From: Paludibacter sp.
Lineage (GTDB): Bacteria > Bacteroidota > Bacteroidia > Bacteroidales > Paludibacteraceae
DNA: 64,000 nt
Assembly (NCBI GenBank): GCA_028690665.1
Contig: JAQVAV010000015.1
Coordinates: 26,896-90,895 of the forward strand
Reading direction: 5' to 3'
Below the pieces are notes generated by a model that saw nothing but the letters and a program-made list of their open reading frames with translations, was not told the DNA's origin and ran no database searches. Within the stretch, counting starts at the first letter, position 1, and the number at the start of each line of letters is the position of its first letter. Shown piece after piece: positions 39,885 to 48,857 of this stretch. The position numbers and the translations under genes are program-made.

Positions 39885-40529
39885 TTATGGAGCTAATCTT
39901 TCTATATTCCACTCCCCTGCTTCATTTTTTGAATAATAAAGGCGGTCGTGCAAACGATTAGGACGTCCCTGCCAGAATTCAAAAGTAATAGGATGTACCA
40001 AATAACCGCCCCAATGTGGAGGGCGGGAGACAGATTCACCAAACTTTTTCTGAAAAAATTCAAACCGTTCATCTAGGTATTCAGCCGAAGGAATAACGGT
40101 GCTTTGTTCCGAAGCCCAAGCTCCAAGCTGACTATCGACAGGCCTCGAAGCAAAATAATCGTCGGAAACAGTTGCAGAAAGTTTCTCAACCCGACCGGTA
40201 ACCCGAACCTGTCGTTCGAGACTCTGCCAGAAGAAGAGTAACTGAATACGATTATTATCCTCCATTTCTTTTGCCTTATTTCCTTCGTAATTAGTATAAA
40301 AAACGAATCCGACCGGACTAAAATCTTTCAGCAAAACGACGCGGGCATGAGGTTGCATTTGCCGATCAACCGTAGACAGAATCATAGCCGTCGGTTCCTG
40401 TTCATCACTATTCAGAGCAGTATCAAGCCATATCTGAAACTGATCGAAAGGATTTTCCTCGGCTTCCAGCTCATTCAAAGCAGAACGTTCGTATTGTTTT
40501 CGTATATCGCGCAGCATGTGTCGTATCAT
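39885..40529 (-). CDS. pdxH: Pyridoxamine 5'-phosphate oxidase
   Basis: RHARVVLLKDF-like PHARVVLLKDFSPVGFVFYTNYEGNKAKEM; SRPPHWGGYLVHPITFEFWQGRPNRLHDR. Confidence 0.95.
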   Translation of the reverse strand: MIRHMLRDIRKQYERSALNELEAEENPFDQFQIWLDTALNSDEQEPTAMILSTVDRQMQPHARVVLLKDFSPVGFVFYTNYEGNKAKEMEDNNRIQLLFFWQSLERQVRVTGRVEKLSATVSDDYFASRPVDSQLGAWASEQSTVIPSAEYLDERFEFFQKKFGESVSRPPHWGGYLVHPITFEFWQGRPNRLHDRLYYSKNEAGEWNIERLAP

Positions 40530-40819
40530 AAAATGAGTTAGTTCTCGGGATTTATGCGTCTATGGAATTATTTGATTCACCAACTTTGTAAACTATGACC
40601 CTTGGAATAAATACAAACAATTTTCAGAAACATTGGTTTAAAACTATTATCAAAAAGGAGATTATTTTTCAAAAAACATTCAAAAAACATTCAAAAATTT
40701 ACGACTTAAAAGTCACGAAAAAATACCGTATTTTGTTGATATTTTTTCAGTTTCGGACTCCGCTTTTCTCGAAGATTTCCATTACATTTGGCATCCATAA
40801 ACATAATTCATAGTTATAA

Positions 40820-43669
40820 ATGAAAGATATGCTAAAAGGCCGGCACATTGGAGTGCCGGAAACAGATGAGGCACAAATGCTTCAAATTATAGGGGTGAAT
40901 AGCATAGATGAATTGATAGAACAAACTATTCCTTCCAATATCAGACTTAAAAAGCCCTTAGAACTTCCACAACCGCTCACCGAGCGTCAATATGCAGGTT
41001 ACATTGCCGAACTTGCTTCCAAAAACAAAGTATTCACTTCCTATATAGGCCAAGGTTGGTACGACACGGTTACACCGGCGGTCATCATGCGGAACATTTT
41101 TGAAAATCCGTCGTGGTACACCTCGTACACTCCTTATCAGGCCGAAATTTCTCAGGGACGGCTTGAAGCTTTATTAAACTTCCAGACGGCAGTTTCGGAT
41201 TTTACGGGCATGCCTCTTGCCAATGCTTCGCTATTAGACGAAGCTACTGCCGGCGCAGAAGCGATGACCATGCTGTACAACCTCCGGAGCCGCGAGCAGG
41301 CAAAAAACGGAGTGAATATTCTTTTTGTCGATGAGAATATTTTTCCTCAAACGCTGGCTGTAATAAAAACCCGTGCTCATGCACAGGGAATTGTTTTAGA
41401 AATCGGTGACTACCAAAATAAAACGTTCACAGGCAACTGCTTCGGAGCAATTATTCAATACCCCAACGTCAACGGAAGTATTGAAGATTATGCTGATTTT
41501 GTGACCGAAGCTCATACCGCAGGAATTAAAGTGGCTGTGGCTGCTGATATCTTAAGTTTAGCATTGCTTACACCTCCGGGAGAATGGGGAGCAGATATTG
41601 TTTTCGGATCGACTCAACGCTGGGGCATACCCATGAATTACGGAGGCCCGTCAGCAGCTTATTTCGCCACGCGCGAAGAATTCAAACGCGACATGCCAGG
41701 ACGTATCATCGGTATCAGCAAAGATGTAAACGGAAAAACGGCTTACCGAATGGCTTTACAAACCCGCGAACAGCATATTAAACGTGAAAAAGCAACATCA
41801 AACATCTGTACAGCCCAGGCTTTATTAGCTTCCATGGCTGGCATGTATAATGTTTATCACGGAGCTGAAGGTATTAAAGCCATTGCAGAAAGAATTCATG
41901 CCATTGCAACATACATCAATGAAATATTACCGGTTTATGGATATACACAGGAAAACGAAAACTTTTTCGACACGCTGAAAATAGTATTACCCGAAGGCGG
42001 AACCATTGAAAAATTTCGTGAAACGGCATTGGATTATAAAGTCAATTTCCACTACTTCGAAACAGGAGAAATCGGACTTAGCATTGACGAAACGACTGAC
42101 GTGGACGCAGTAAACATTTTGATTGAAATATTAGCTACTGCCGCCAACAATGCTCCAGTATATGCAGACGAAGAAAGTCTGGAAGGACTCCGCTCATTCG
42201 ACGAAAATTTCGAACGCCGGTCGGAATATCTTACATTCGACGTTTTCAGCCGTTATCACAGCGAAACAGAAATGATGCGCTATATCAAAAAACTGGAACG
42301 TCGGGACATTTCGCTAACACATTCAATGATTTCGCTCGGTTCATGCACCATGAAACTGAACGCTGCTTCGGAAATGTTTCCGCTCAGCCGCCGCGAATTT
42401 AACGGCATGCATCCGTTAGCTCCCAAAGATCAGACCGAGGGTTACAACGAACTTATTTCGGAATTAGAGAGTTTTCTCTGCACCATTACCGGGTTCGACG
42501 CCTGCACACTTCAACCCAACTCTGGCGCAGCTGGTGAATTTACCGGATTAATCACTATCAGGTCATATTTCGAATCTATCGGACAACCGGAACGTAAAAC
42601 AGTGCTTATCCCCGCATCGGCTCATGGCACGAATCCGGCCTCAGCAGCCCAGGCCGGCCTCAACATTGTAGTAGTGAAGTGTGACGAAGGTGGAAATACC
42701 GATCTTGCAGACTGGAAAGCTAAAGCGGAAAACAATAAAGAGACCTTACTTGGCTGTATGATAACTTACCCTTCGACACACGGTATTTTTGAAGCAGCCA
42801 TTCAGGAAATGTGTGAAACAATTCATGCCAACGGAGGCTTGGTATATATGGATGGAGCCAACATGAACGCGCAGGTCGGTCTCACCAATCCCGGAACCAT
42901 CGGCGCAGATGTTTGTCATCTCAACCTCCATAAAACGTTTGCCATTCCTCACGGAGGAGGTGGTCCGGGAGTCGGTCCCATTTGCTGTACCGAAAAATTG
43001 AAACACTTTCTGCCGGGTATAAACTTTGGCAAAAACACTGTAGCCGCAGCCCCTTATGGAAGTGCAGGTGTATTGTCCATTACTTACGGATACATTCTTA
43101 TGCTCGGGGAAGAAGGACTGATCGCTTCTACCAAAGCAGCCATTCTCAATGCCAATTACCTCGCAGCCAGACTAAAAGACAGTTATGGCATACTTTACAC
43201 AGGCGAAAACGGACGTGTAGGTCATGAACTGATTTTAGAATGTCGCAATTTCAAAACCAGTTCGGGTGTAACTGAAACCGACATTGCCAAACGACTGATG
43301 GATTATGGGTTCCATGCTCCCACCCTTTCATTTCCGGTTCACGGTACTTTGATGATAGAACCTACAGAAAGCGAATCACTGGCAGAATTAGATCGTTTTG
43401 CTCAGGCTATGCTACAAATATTTGACGAAATCAGGGAGATAGAGAACGGAAGTGCTGATAAAACCGACAATGTTTTAATGAATGCTCCTCACCCTGAATA
43501 TACTATAGTAGGTGAATGGAACCACCCTTACAGCCGTAAAAAAGCTGCATATCCGACTGATTGGGTAGCTGAAAATAAATTCTGGATGAATGTGGGACGT
43601 ATCAACGATGCTTTCGGCGATCGTAACTTGATGTGCACCTGCCGTCCAACCAGTGAGTATGAAAATTAA
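40820..43669 (+). CDS. gcvP: Glycine dehydrogenase (aminomethyl-transferring), P protein
   Basis: 949 aa; SLGSCTMKLNAASEM, CHLNLHKTFAIPHGGGGPGVGPI. Confidence 0.97.
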   Translation: MKDMLKGRHIGVPETDEAQMLQIIGVNSIDELIEQTIPSNIRLKKPLELPQPLTERQYAGYIAELASKNKVFTSYIGQGWYDTVTPAVIMRNIFENPSWYTSYTPYQAEISQGRLEALLNFQTAVSDFTGMPLANASLLDEATAGAEAMTMLYNLRSREQAKNGVNILFVDENIFPQTLAVIKTRAHAQGIVLEIGDYQNKTFTGNCFGAIIQYPNVNGSIEDYADFVTEAHTAGIKVAVAADILSLALLTPPGEWGADIVFGSTQRWGIPMNYGGPSAAYFATREEFKRDMPGRIIGISKDVNGKTAYRMALQTREQHIKREKATSNICTAQALLASMAGMYNVYHGAEGIKAIAERIHAIATYINEILPVYGYTQENENFFDTLKIVLPEGGTIEKFRETALDYKVNFHYFETGEIGLSIDETTDVDAVNILIEILATAANNAPVYADEESLEGLRSFDENFERRSEYLTFDVFSRYHSETEMMRYIKKLERRDISLTHSMISLGSCTMKLNAASEMFPLSRREFNGMHPLAPKDQTEGYNELISELESFLCTITGFDACTLQPNSGAAGEFTGLITIRSYFESIGQPERKTVLIPASAHGTNPASAAQAGLNIVVVKCDEGGNTDLADWKAKAENNKETLLGCMITYPSTHGIFEAAIQEMCETIHANGGLVYMDGANMNAQVGLTNPGTIGADVCHLNLHKTFAIPHGGGGPGVGPICCTEKLKHFLPGINFGKNTVAAAPYGSAGVLSITYGYILMLGEEGLIASTKAAILNANYLAARLKDSYGILYTGENGRVGHELILECRNFKTSSGVTETDIAKRLMDYGFHAPTLSFPVHGTLMIEPTESESLAELDRFAQAMLQIFDEIREIENGSADKTDNVLMNAPHPEYTIVGEWNHPYSRKKAAYPTDWVAENKFWMNVGRINDAFGDRNLMCTCRPTSEYEN

Positions 43670-43709
43670 TAATTATCATACAAATTAGAAAACATCCACA
43701 TAGCTGCTC

Positions 43710-44063
43710 TTAGTTTTTTCTTGTTATCAACTTGTATCCGGTGGCAAGCCATTGAACAGTACCCGCTGTAATGTGCATTTCAATCATTAGTGTTGAAAAT
43801 GCCACATTTAGAATCGTTTCATTCAGCAGGGCAAGAAAACTGCCAAGCATCAGAGGGTGTCTCAAAAGAAAAAAGAACACAAATTTCGCAAATAAACGCA
43901 AATTTTTACAAATCATAATTATTTCTATTTCAATAATATATTAAATTTATTAATCTGTTTTATTTGTGAAAATTTGCGGAATTTGCATTCAAAATTCTCT
44001 TTTTGGACGCCCTCCTCTTTTGAAATTGGGTTGTAAAACCTGATTAGTTTTTGTTATTGTCAT
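43710..44063 (-). pseudogene. Remnant of an EmrB/QacA-type MFS drug transporter N-terminus
   Basis: LMLGSFLALLNETILNVAFSTLMIEMHITAGTVQWLATGYKL then stop; possible original start MTITKTNQVLQPNFKR (from 44063) on the far side of an inserted palindromic element. Confidence 0.65.
43853..44014. mobile_element. MITE-like palindromic element (~162 bp) with imperfect terminal inverted repeats
   Basis: Ends GAGGGTGTCTCAAAAG / reverse complement GAGGGCGTCCAAAAAG; inner repeat CGCAAATTTTTACAAAT / ATTTGTGAAAATTTGCG (16/17). Confidence 0.6.
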
Positions 44064-44326
44064 AAAAATTCTCTCAATTATTTTTCATAAATCGAGCGCA
44101 AAAGTAAAACGAATCACAGATTTGGATTTGATGATTCTTGCTATTTTTATGACTGAAATTGTTTTAAAACCGGAATGAACCGGAGGCGGGAGAAAAATAC
44201 AAAACAAATAATAAAGTCATCGACACAAAACAGACAAGATGTTATTTTACAAGCAAATACATATCAAAAATTAAAAACCGAAGTAACTGAGTCCCAAAGC
44301 AACCAGCTATTTTATTGCTGATAAAA

Positions 44327-45508
44327 TCACTTTTTCACGTCTACTTTTGCAATAGCGGTAAAAGTCAAAACCAACCCGACAAGAGCTATGGCAGCAGCCA
44401 GAAAGTAAGCACCATACACACCACCCAAAGCATATCCTACACCAACAATGAAAGGTCCGATTGTCTGACCTATTCTCAGACTCATACCATTTATCGACAT
44501 AAATGCTCCGCGCAAATTTTCCGGAGCAATATTCAACAACAAAGTTTGTAAACTCGGCATGTTCAAAGCCTGCGCCACTCCAAAAAACAATACAGGAATA
44601 ATAAACAGGAAAAGGTGATTAAACATTGGGAAAAGGACATTGGCAACCGCATATAATATAAACGCAACTTTCAGTAAATTAGCGCTTCCGTATTTCTTTG
44701 TCAATGCTCCGACACGCGTTGAAACAATAACCGATGCAACGGACGACAAAGAAATTACCACTCCAATCATTGGTGCCGAGAGATTAAATTTTTGCTTCAT
44801 CAAAAACGGGATATAGGTAATCAATGCACCATAAAGAATCACAAAAGTCAATATACTTAAAACAAAAATAGCAATGACATTCTTCTTTAACATGGCATCA
44901 GCCATAGATTTAAAATAGCTTTTAAAATCAGTCGGATTATCTATTGAAGGTTCTTCAATTCCAAATATCAGAAACAAAGCTACCGGAATAGCCAGCAACG
45001 GCAACAAAAAAGGGAAATACCAGGAAAAACCGGCCAAAGCTCCTCCAACGAGTGGATACAAAGCAGTAAAAAAGCTTAATACTCCGGCATTATAACCCAT
45101 AGCTTCCGGACGTTGAGGTCCTTTAAAAAAATCTCCGATCAACGTACCGTTTATTGATCCCAGAGATGCGGCTCCTACTCCCTGTAAAAAACGCAGGGCA
45201 ACCATCCACTCGAATTTATGGACGAAAAACAGCGAAAATCCGGATACTGCAAAAATAATCAACGATGGTACCAACACTGTCTTTCGGCCCCATCTGTCAG
45301 CTATAATCCCGGCAAAAGGAGTCAGAAAAATGCCCGGAAATGTAAAAGCACTAATCAACCAACCCACTTCCACACGGCTGAGATGCAACACTTCCGACAT
45401 TTTCGGGAAAGCAGGTGTCAGGCTTGCAACTCCCATTACAGAAACCACCGTAATGCTAAATATCACGTATAATCGTCTATCTTTTAATACACCTTTCATT
45501 TCAATCAA
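44327..45508 (-). CDS. MFS transporter
   Basis: 12-TM pattern; FAGIIADRWGRKTVLV; QGVGAASLGSINGTLIGDFF. Confidence 0.9.
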   Translation of the reverse strand: MIEMKGVLKDRRLYVIFSITVVSVMGVASLTPAFPKMSEVLHLSRVEVGWLISAFTFPGIFLTPFAGIIADRWGRKTVLVPSLIIFAVSGFSLFFVHKFEWMVALRFLQGVGAASLGSINGTLIGDFFKGPQRPEAMGYNAGVLSFFTALYPLVGGALAGFSWYFPFLLPLLAIPVALFLIFGIEEPSIDNPTDFKSYFKSMADAMLKKNVIAIFVLSILTFVILYGALITYIPFLMKQKFNLSAPMIGVVISLSSVASVIVSTRVGALTKKYGSANLLKVAFILYAVANVLFPMFNHLFLFIIPVLFFGVAQALNMPSLQTLLLNIAPENLRGAFMSINGMSLRIGQTIGPFIVGVGYALGGVYGAYFLAAAIALVGLVLTFTAIAKVDVKK

Positions 45509-45662
45509 TTATATTTAACACACAAACCAACACAAAACTATAAAAATCATTTAAACCGAACAACATAAATAATCAATGTGTTTAAAGAGGCAAACGCTTA
45601 TACAGAGTTTTTGTCTCCACTTACAATTTCTATTTATAAAGAATTAAAAAGCAAACAATACA

Positions 45663-46244
45663 ATGAACTCAAAAGTTGACTTATATTTAAGTAAAATCAC
45701 AAAATGGCAAGCTGAAACGGAAAAACTAAGAACCCTGCTTCTGGACTGTCAATTAACCGAAGATTTGAAATGGGGAAAGCCCTGCTACTCATATCAGGAT
45801 AAAAACATTGCTATAATTCAGGGATTTAAAGAGTATTTTGCATTACTATTTTTCAAAGGAGCATTACTGAGCGATCCGGAAAACATATTCATAAAAATGG
45901 GAGAAAATACTCAGGCCGGACGCCAGATACGCTTTGCGGATGTCAATCAGATAATTGCTTTGGAACCAACCATAAAAGCCTGTATATATGAAGCTATTGA
46001 AGTAGAAAAAGCAGGATTAACCGTGGACTTAAAAAAAGTTGATGACTATGCAATTCCGCATGAATTAGAAACAAAATTAAATGAATTTTCTGAACTGAAA
46101 TCAGCATTTTATGCTTTGACTCCGGGACGGCAACGGGCATATATTATCTTCTTTTCAGCTCCCAAACAGCCAAAAACCAGAGAATCACGAATAGAAAAAT
46201 ACATTCCATATATTTTGAAAGGGAAAGGATTGAGTGACAAATAA
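45663..46244 (+). CDS. YdeI/OmpD-associated family protein (DUF1801-like)
   Basis: TEDLKWGKPCYSYQDKNIAII...FFKGALLSDPE; C-term TPGRQRAYIIFFSAPKQPKTRESRIEKYIPYILKGKG. Confidence 0.85.
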   Translation: MNSKVDLYLSKITKWQAETEKLRTLLLDCQLTEDLKWGKPCYSYQDKNIAIIQGFKEYFALLFFKGALLSDPENIFIKMGENTQAGRQIRFADVNQIIALEPTIKACIYEAIEVEKAGLTVDLKKVDDYAIPHELETKLNEFSELKSAFYALTPGRQRAYIIFFSAPKQPKTRESRIEKYIPYILKGKGLSDK

Positions 46245-46259
46245 CTATTTAAAGATAAC

Positions 46260-47092
46260 ATGGAACAACCTGATAATACAGCTTTAAGAACAGCTTTGTG
46301 GTGGGCCTTACATGTTCAAACAGACGACAAACCTCATATTATTGAAGACGAAATAGGACTCCGGTTAATTAATCCGACTGACGATTGGAAAGAACGCCCG
46401 GACATGAAATATACAAAGCGTCTTCGGGCATCTGTGGTAGCCCGGGCCCGTTTTATCGAAGACCTGGCTAAAGAACAAATTGCAAAAGGAATAAAACAAT
46501 ACGTTCTCCTTGGTTCCAGACTCGATTCCTTTGCACAAAGAAATGCTGAAATAGCTTCAAAAATTGAGATTTATGAGATTGATCAGTCCAACACTCTAAA
46601 TTGGAAAAAAGAAAAACTGATAGAAAATGGGTACAGTCTTCCAAAAAATTTACACTTTGTACCTGTTGATTTCGAAACATCTTCAGGGTGGAAAGAATTA
46701 TTAAAAAAAGATTTTAAAATCGAAGAAAAAACATTTATTTCCTGCACCGGAGTAACTCTGTATCTCACCAAAGAAGCAATAATAAGAACTTTGCAACAGT
46801 TTTCCATGCTCTCATCCGGTTCTATAATAGCAATTGCATTTTATCTGCCGATAGAATTGCTTGACGAAGAAGACCGTCCAATGCAGGGAATTGCAAACAA
46901 AGGAGCCAAAGAGTCAGGAACTCCATTCGTTAGTTTTTCTCAATTGATGAAATTATGCAAATGGCCAAAGAAGCCGGTTTAAATGATATAAAAATAGTGA
47001 CAACTAAAGACATGGAAAACTTATACTTCACAAGCAGGACGGATCAGCTTTTGCCAGCTAGTGGAGAATTTTTTCTAGTTGCTAAATCATAA
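46260..47092 (+). pseudogene. Class I SAM-dependent methyltransferase (leucine carboxyl methyltransferase-like), frameshifted
   Basis: ORF 46260-46982 ends abnormally; IDEIMQMAKEAGLNDIKIV...GEFFLVAKS continues in another frame to TAA at 47092; break at the T-run ~46934-46938. Confidence 0.8.
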
Positions 47093-47262
47093 AAACATCA
47101 AATAATAACCTATAAATTGATTGGGTATGAAAAAAATTAAAATCATTACAAATATTCTAAACTAAATACCAGTTAAACAAGTTATAAAATCAATACAGAA
47201 TTCATACTGTTGTAAAATTAATATTTACTTCCGGATAAAGGGATAAACTGATATTACAAAAT

Positions 47263-47757
47263 ATGGAAACAAACAAAAATAACTTCGCCAAAGAATATAA
47301 TGCTCTGAGTAAAGAAATAGAAGTAAGAGATGACCTTGTATGGAATTTTAACATCCCGCTTGCGGACGAATTGTATCAAATTACGTTGAATACATTTCCG
47401 GAACTTGTGGCACAACCCGAAGGCACAAAAAGATTGATAAAATTCAAAGCTTTTTTCCGGGCCGGTGAGCTGAGCGATTTTATGTTCCAACGTATCTATG
47501 ATGGAGAAGACGACAGGGACGTAGATGTGAATACATTGCGGGTTCCTCTATCAGAATTGGTTCCATCAGAAAAAACATCTAATTCGGAAATTGAACTGAT
47601 ATATAATTGCTTCACTATTGCAAAAAAAATGCTGTGGAATAAATTTCCGGAAATGAGCGAATTTTCAGCAAATTCTCTACTACACATGAATTACTGGGCC
47701 TACAAGCAAATGTTGCAATACACAGAGAACGTACAATCGGTACTATCTCAAAAATGA
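47263..47757 (+). CDS. Hypothetical protein
   Basis: 164 aa ORF with good codon pattern, no recognised family. Confidence 0.55.
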   Translation: METNKNNFAKEYNALSKEIEVRDDLVWNFNIPLADELYQITLNTFPELVAQPEGTKRLIKFKAFFRAGELSDFMFQRIYDGEDDRDVDVNTLRVPLSELVPSEKTSNSEIELIYNCFTIAKKMLWNKFPEMSEFSANSLLHMNYWAYKQMLQYTENVQSVLSQK

Positions 47758-47769
47758 AGATAAATATAA

Positions 47770-48498
47770 CTACCCCATTCTGGCCTCTAATCGTGGAAGC
47801 AACTTATCCCGAACCCATTTAAAACGTGGCTCCATACGCAACAATCTTTCATACAGGGAATGAGCACTTTGCAACTCCCCTAATGCCTCATAGTTTTGAG
47901 CTATTGTTGTCAACAAATTCAAGTACAGCCAGTTAAAATCAGCTTGTTGCTGAGTTTCAATCAGCTTTGCCGCTTTTTGGTATAACTCTAACGATTTTTG
48001 TTTGTCCCCGCCAAACAGAGCAGGCGTATGATAAAAAATGTTTGCCTTATCAATAATGCCCTGAATATTTTTGCTATCCAACTGCAAGCATTTATCTATT
48101 GCTGCACTACTCTCTGGAGCAAGAGAAATGGATTTCAAATGATTGAGCCCTATTTCAAATCCGATAAAAGCGCCCTTAAAAGCATATACCGTAGGATTCT
48201 CGGGCCATTTAACCAAAACACTTTTAATTAATTCTTTAGCCTTTCCAATATAAATCTTTGCATCTTCCTTTTTCTTATGCCCGATAAGGTATCCCGTATA
48301 ACCATAAATATAACTAAGCAACTCAAGCTTCTTATTTAAAGTAGCCGGATTATCTCTCTCAATAGTGTAAATAACAGAAGCCCATGTAGACATATCACCG
48401 TTGAGATAAGCCTGATAAATTATTTTCTGATAAGCATTCTGGGCATTTGAACCTATAACAACAAACGATATTAAAATAAAAACAATAAATCTTTTCAT
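47770..48498 (-). CDS. Exported TPR-like hypothetical protein
   Basis: Signal peptide MKRFIVFILISFVVIGSNAQ; helical repeats; start reassigned to 48498. Confidence 0.7.
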   Translation of the reverse strand: MKRFIVFILISFVVIGSNAQNAYQKIIYQAYLNGDMSTWASVIYTIERDNPATLNKKLELLSYIYGYTGYLIGHKKKEDAKIYIGKAKELIKSVLVKWPENPTVYAFKGAFIGFEIGLNHLKSISLAPESSAAIDKCLQLDSKNIQGIIDKANIFYHTPALFGGDKQKSLELYQKAAKLIETQQQADFNWLYLNLLTTIAQNYEALGELQSAHSLYERLLRMEPRFKWVRDKLLPRLEARMG

Positions 48499-48640
48499 AT
48501 ACAATTTATTCCAAATCAACATTTTACACAAGCGATGCTTCAACAACGAACAAAAATAACAAATAAATTCTGATTAATCAGAAAACAATTATCTCACACC
48601 GTTGTTTACTTTGACAACTATGCAAATTCAAATTATTTTG

Positions 48641-48648
48641 TACCTTTG
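48641..48648 (+). promoter_or_regulatory. Bacteroidota -7 promoter element TACCTTTG upstream of the TPP riboswitch
   Basis: Matches TAnnTTTG about 65 bp before the riboswitch. Confidence 0.6.
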
Positions 48649-48708
48649 CAGCCGGTTTAGTAAACAGACATTCTGTTATTAAACCAAAAAACTTTCATTA
48701 ATTACACA

Positions 48709-48780
48709 ATGGGGTGCCTAAATATCACGGGCTGAGATCATACCCTTTGAACCTGCACGGGTAATTCCGGGAAGGGAAAA
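48709..48780 (+). ncRNA. TPP (THI-box) riboswitch
   Basis: GGGGTGCC...GGGCTGAGATCATACCC..TTGAACCTG..CACGGGTAATTCCGGGAAGGGAA matches the conserved THI-element core. Confidence 0.95.
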
Positions 48781-48857
48781 AGAAAATCTTATTTTTACAT
48801 AGCCTTTATTTTAAGCCCTCATTTCATTTTGTTACACTCAAAAAATAACTAAATGTT

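Noticed and set aside
40541-40819. Glycine riboswitch upstream of gcvP
   Set aside because: The leader lacks the conserved tandem glycine aptamer core; it is AT-rich and unstructured by inspection.
44015-44063. MTITKTNQVLQPNFKRGGRPKREF as the start of a mobilization (MobC-like) protein
   Set aside because: The GGRPKREF part is encoded by the inverted-repeat end of the palindromic element and stops at once; a displaced MFS N-terminus is the simpler reading.
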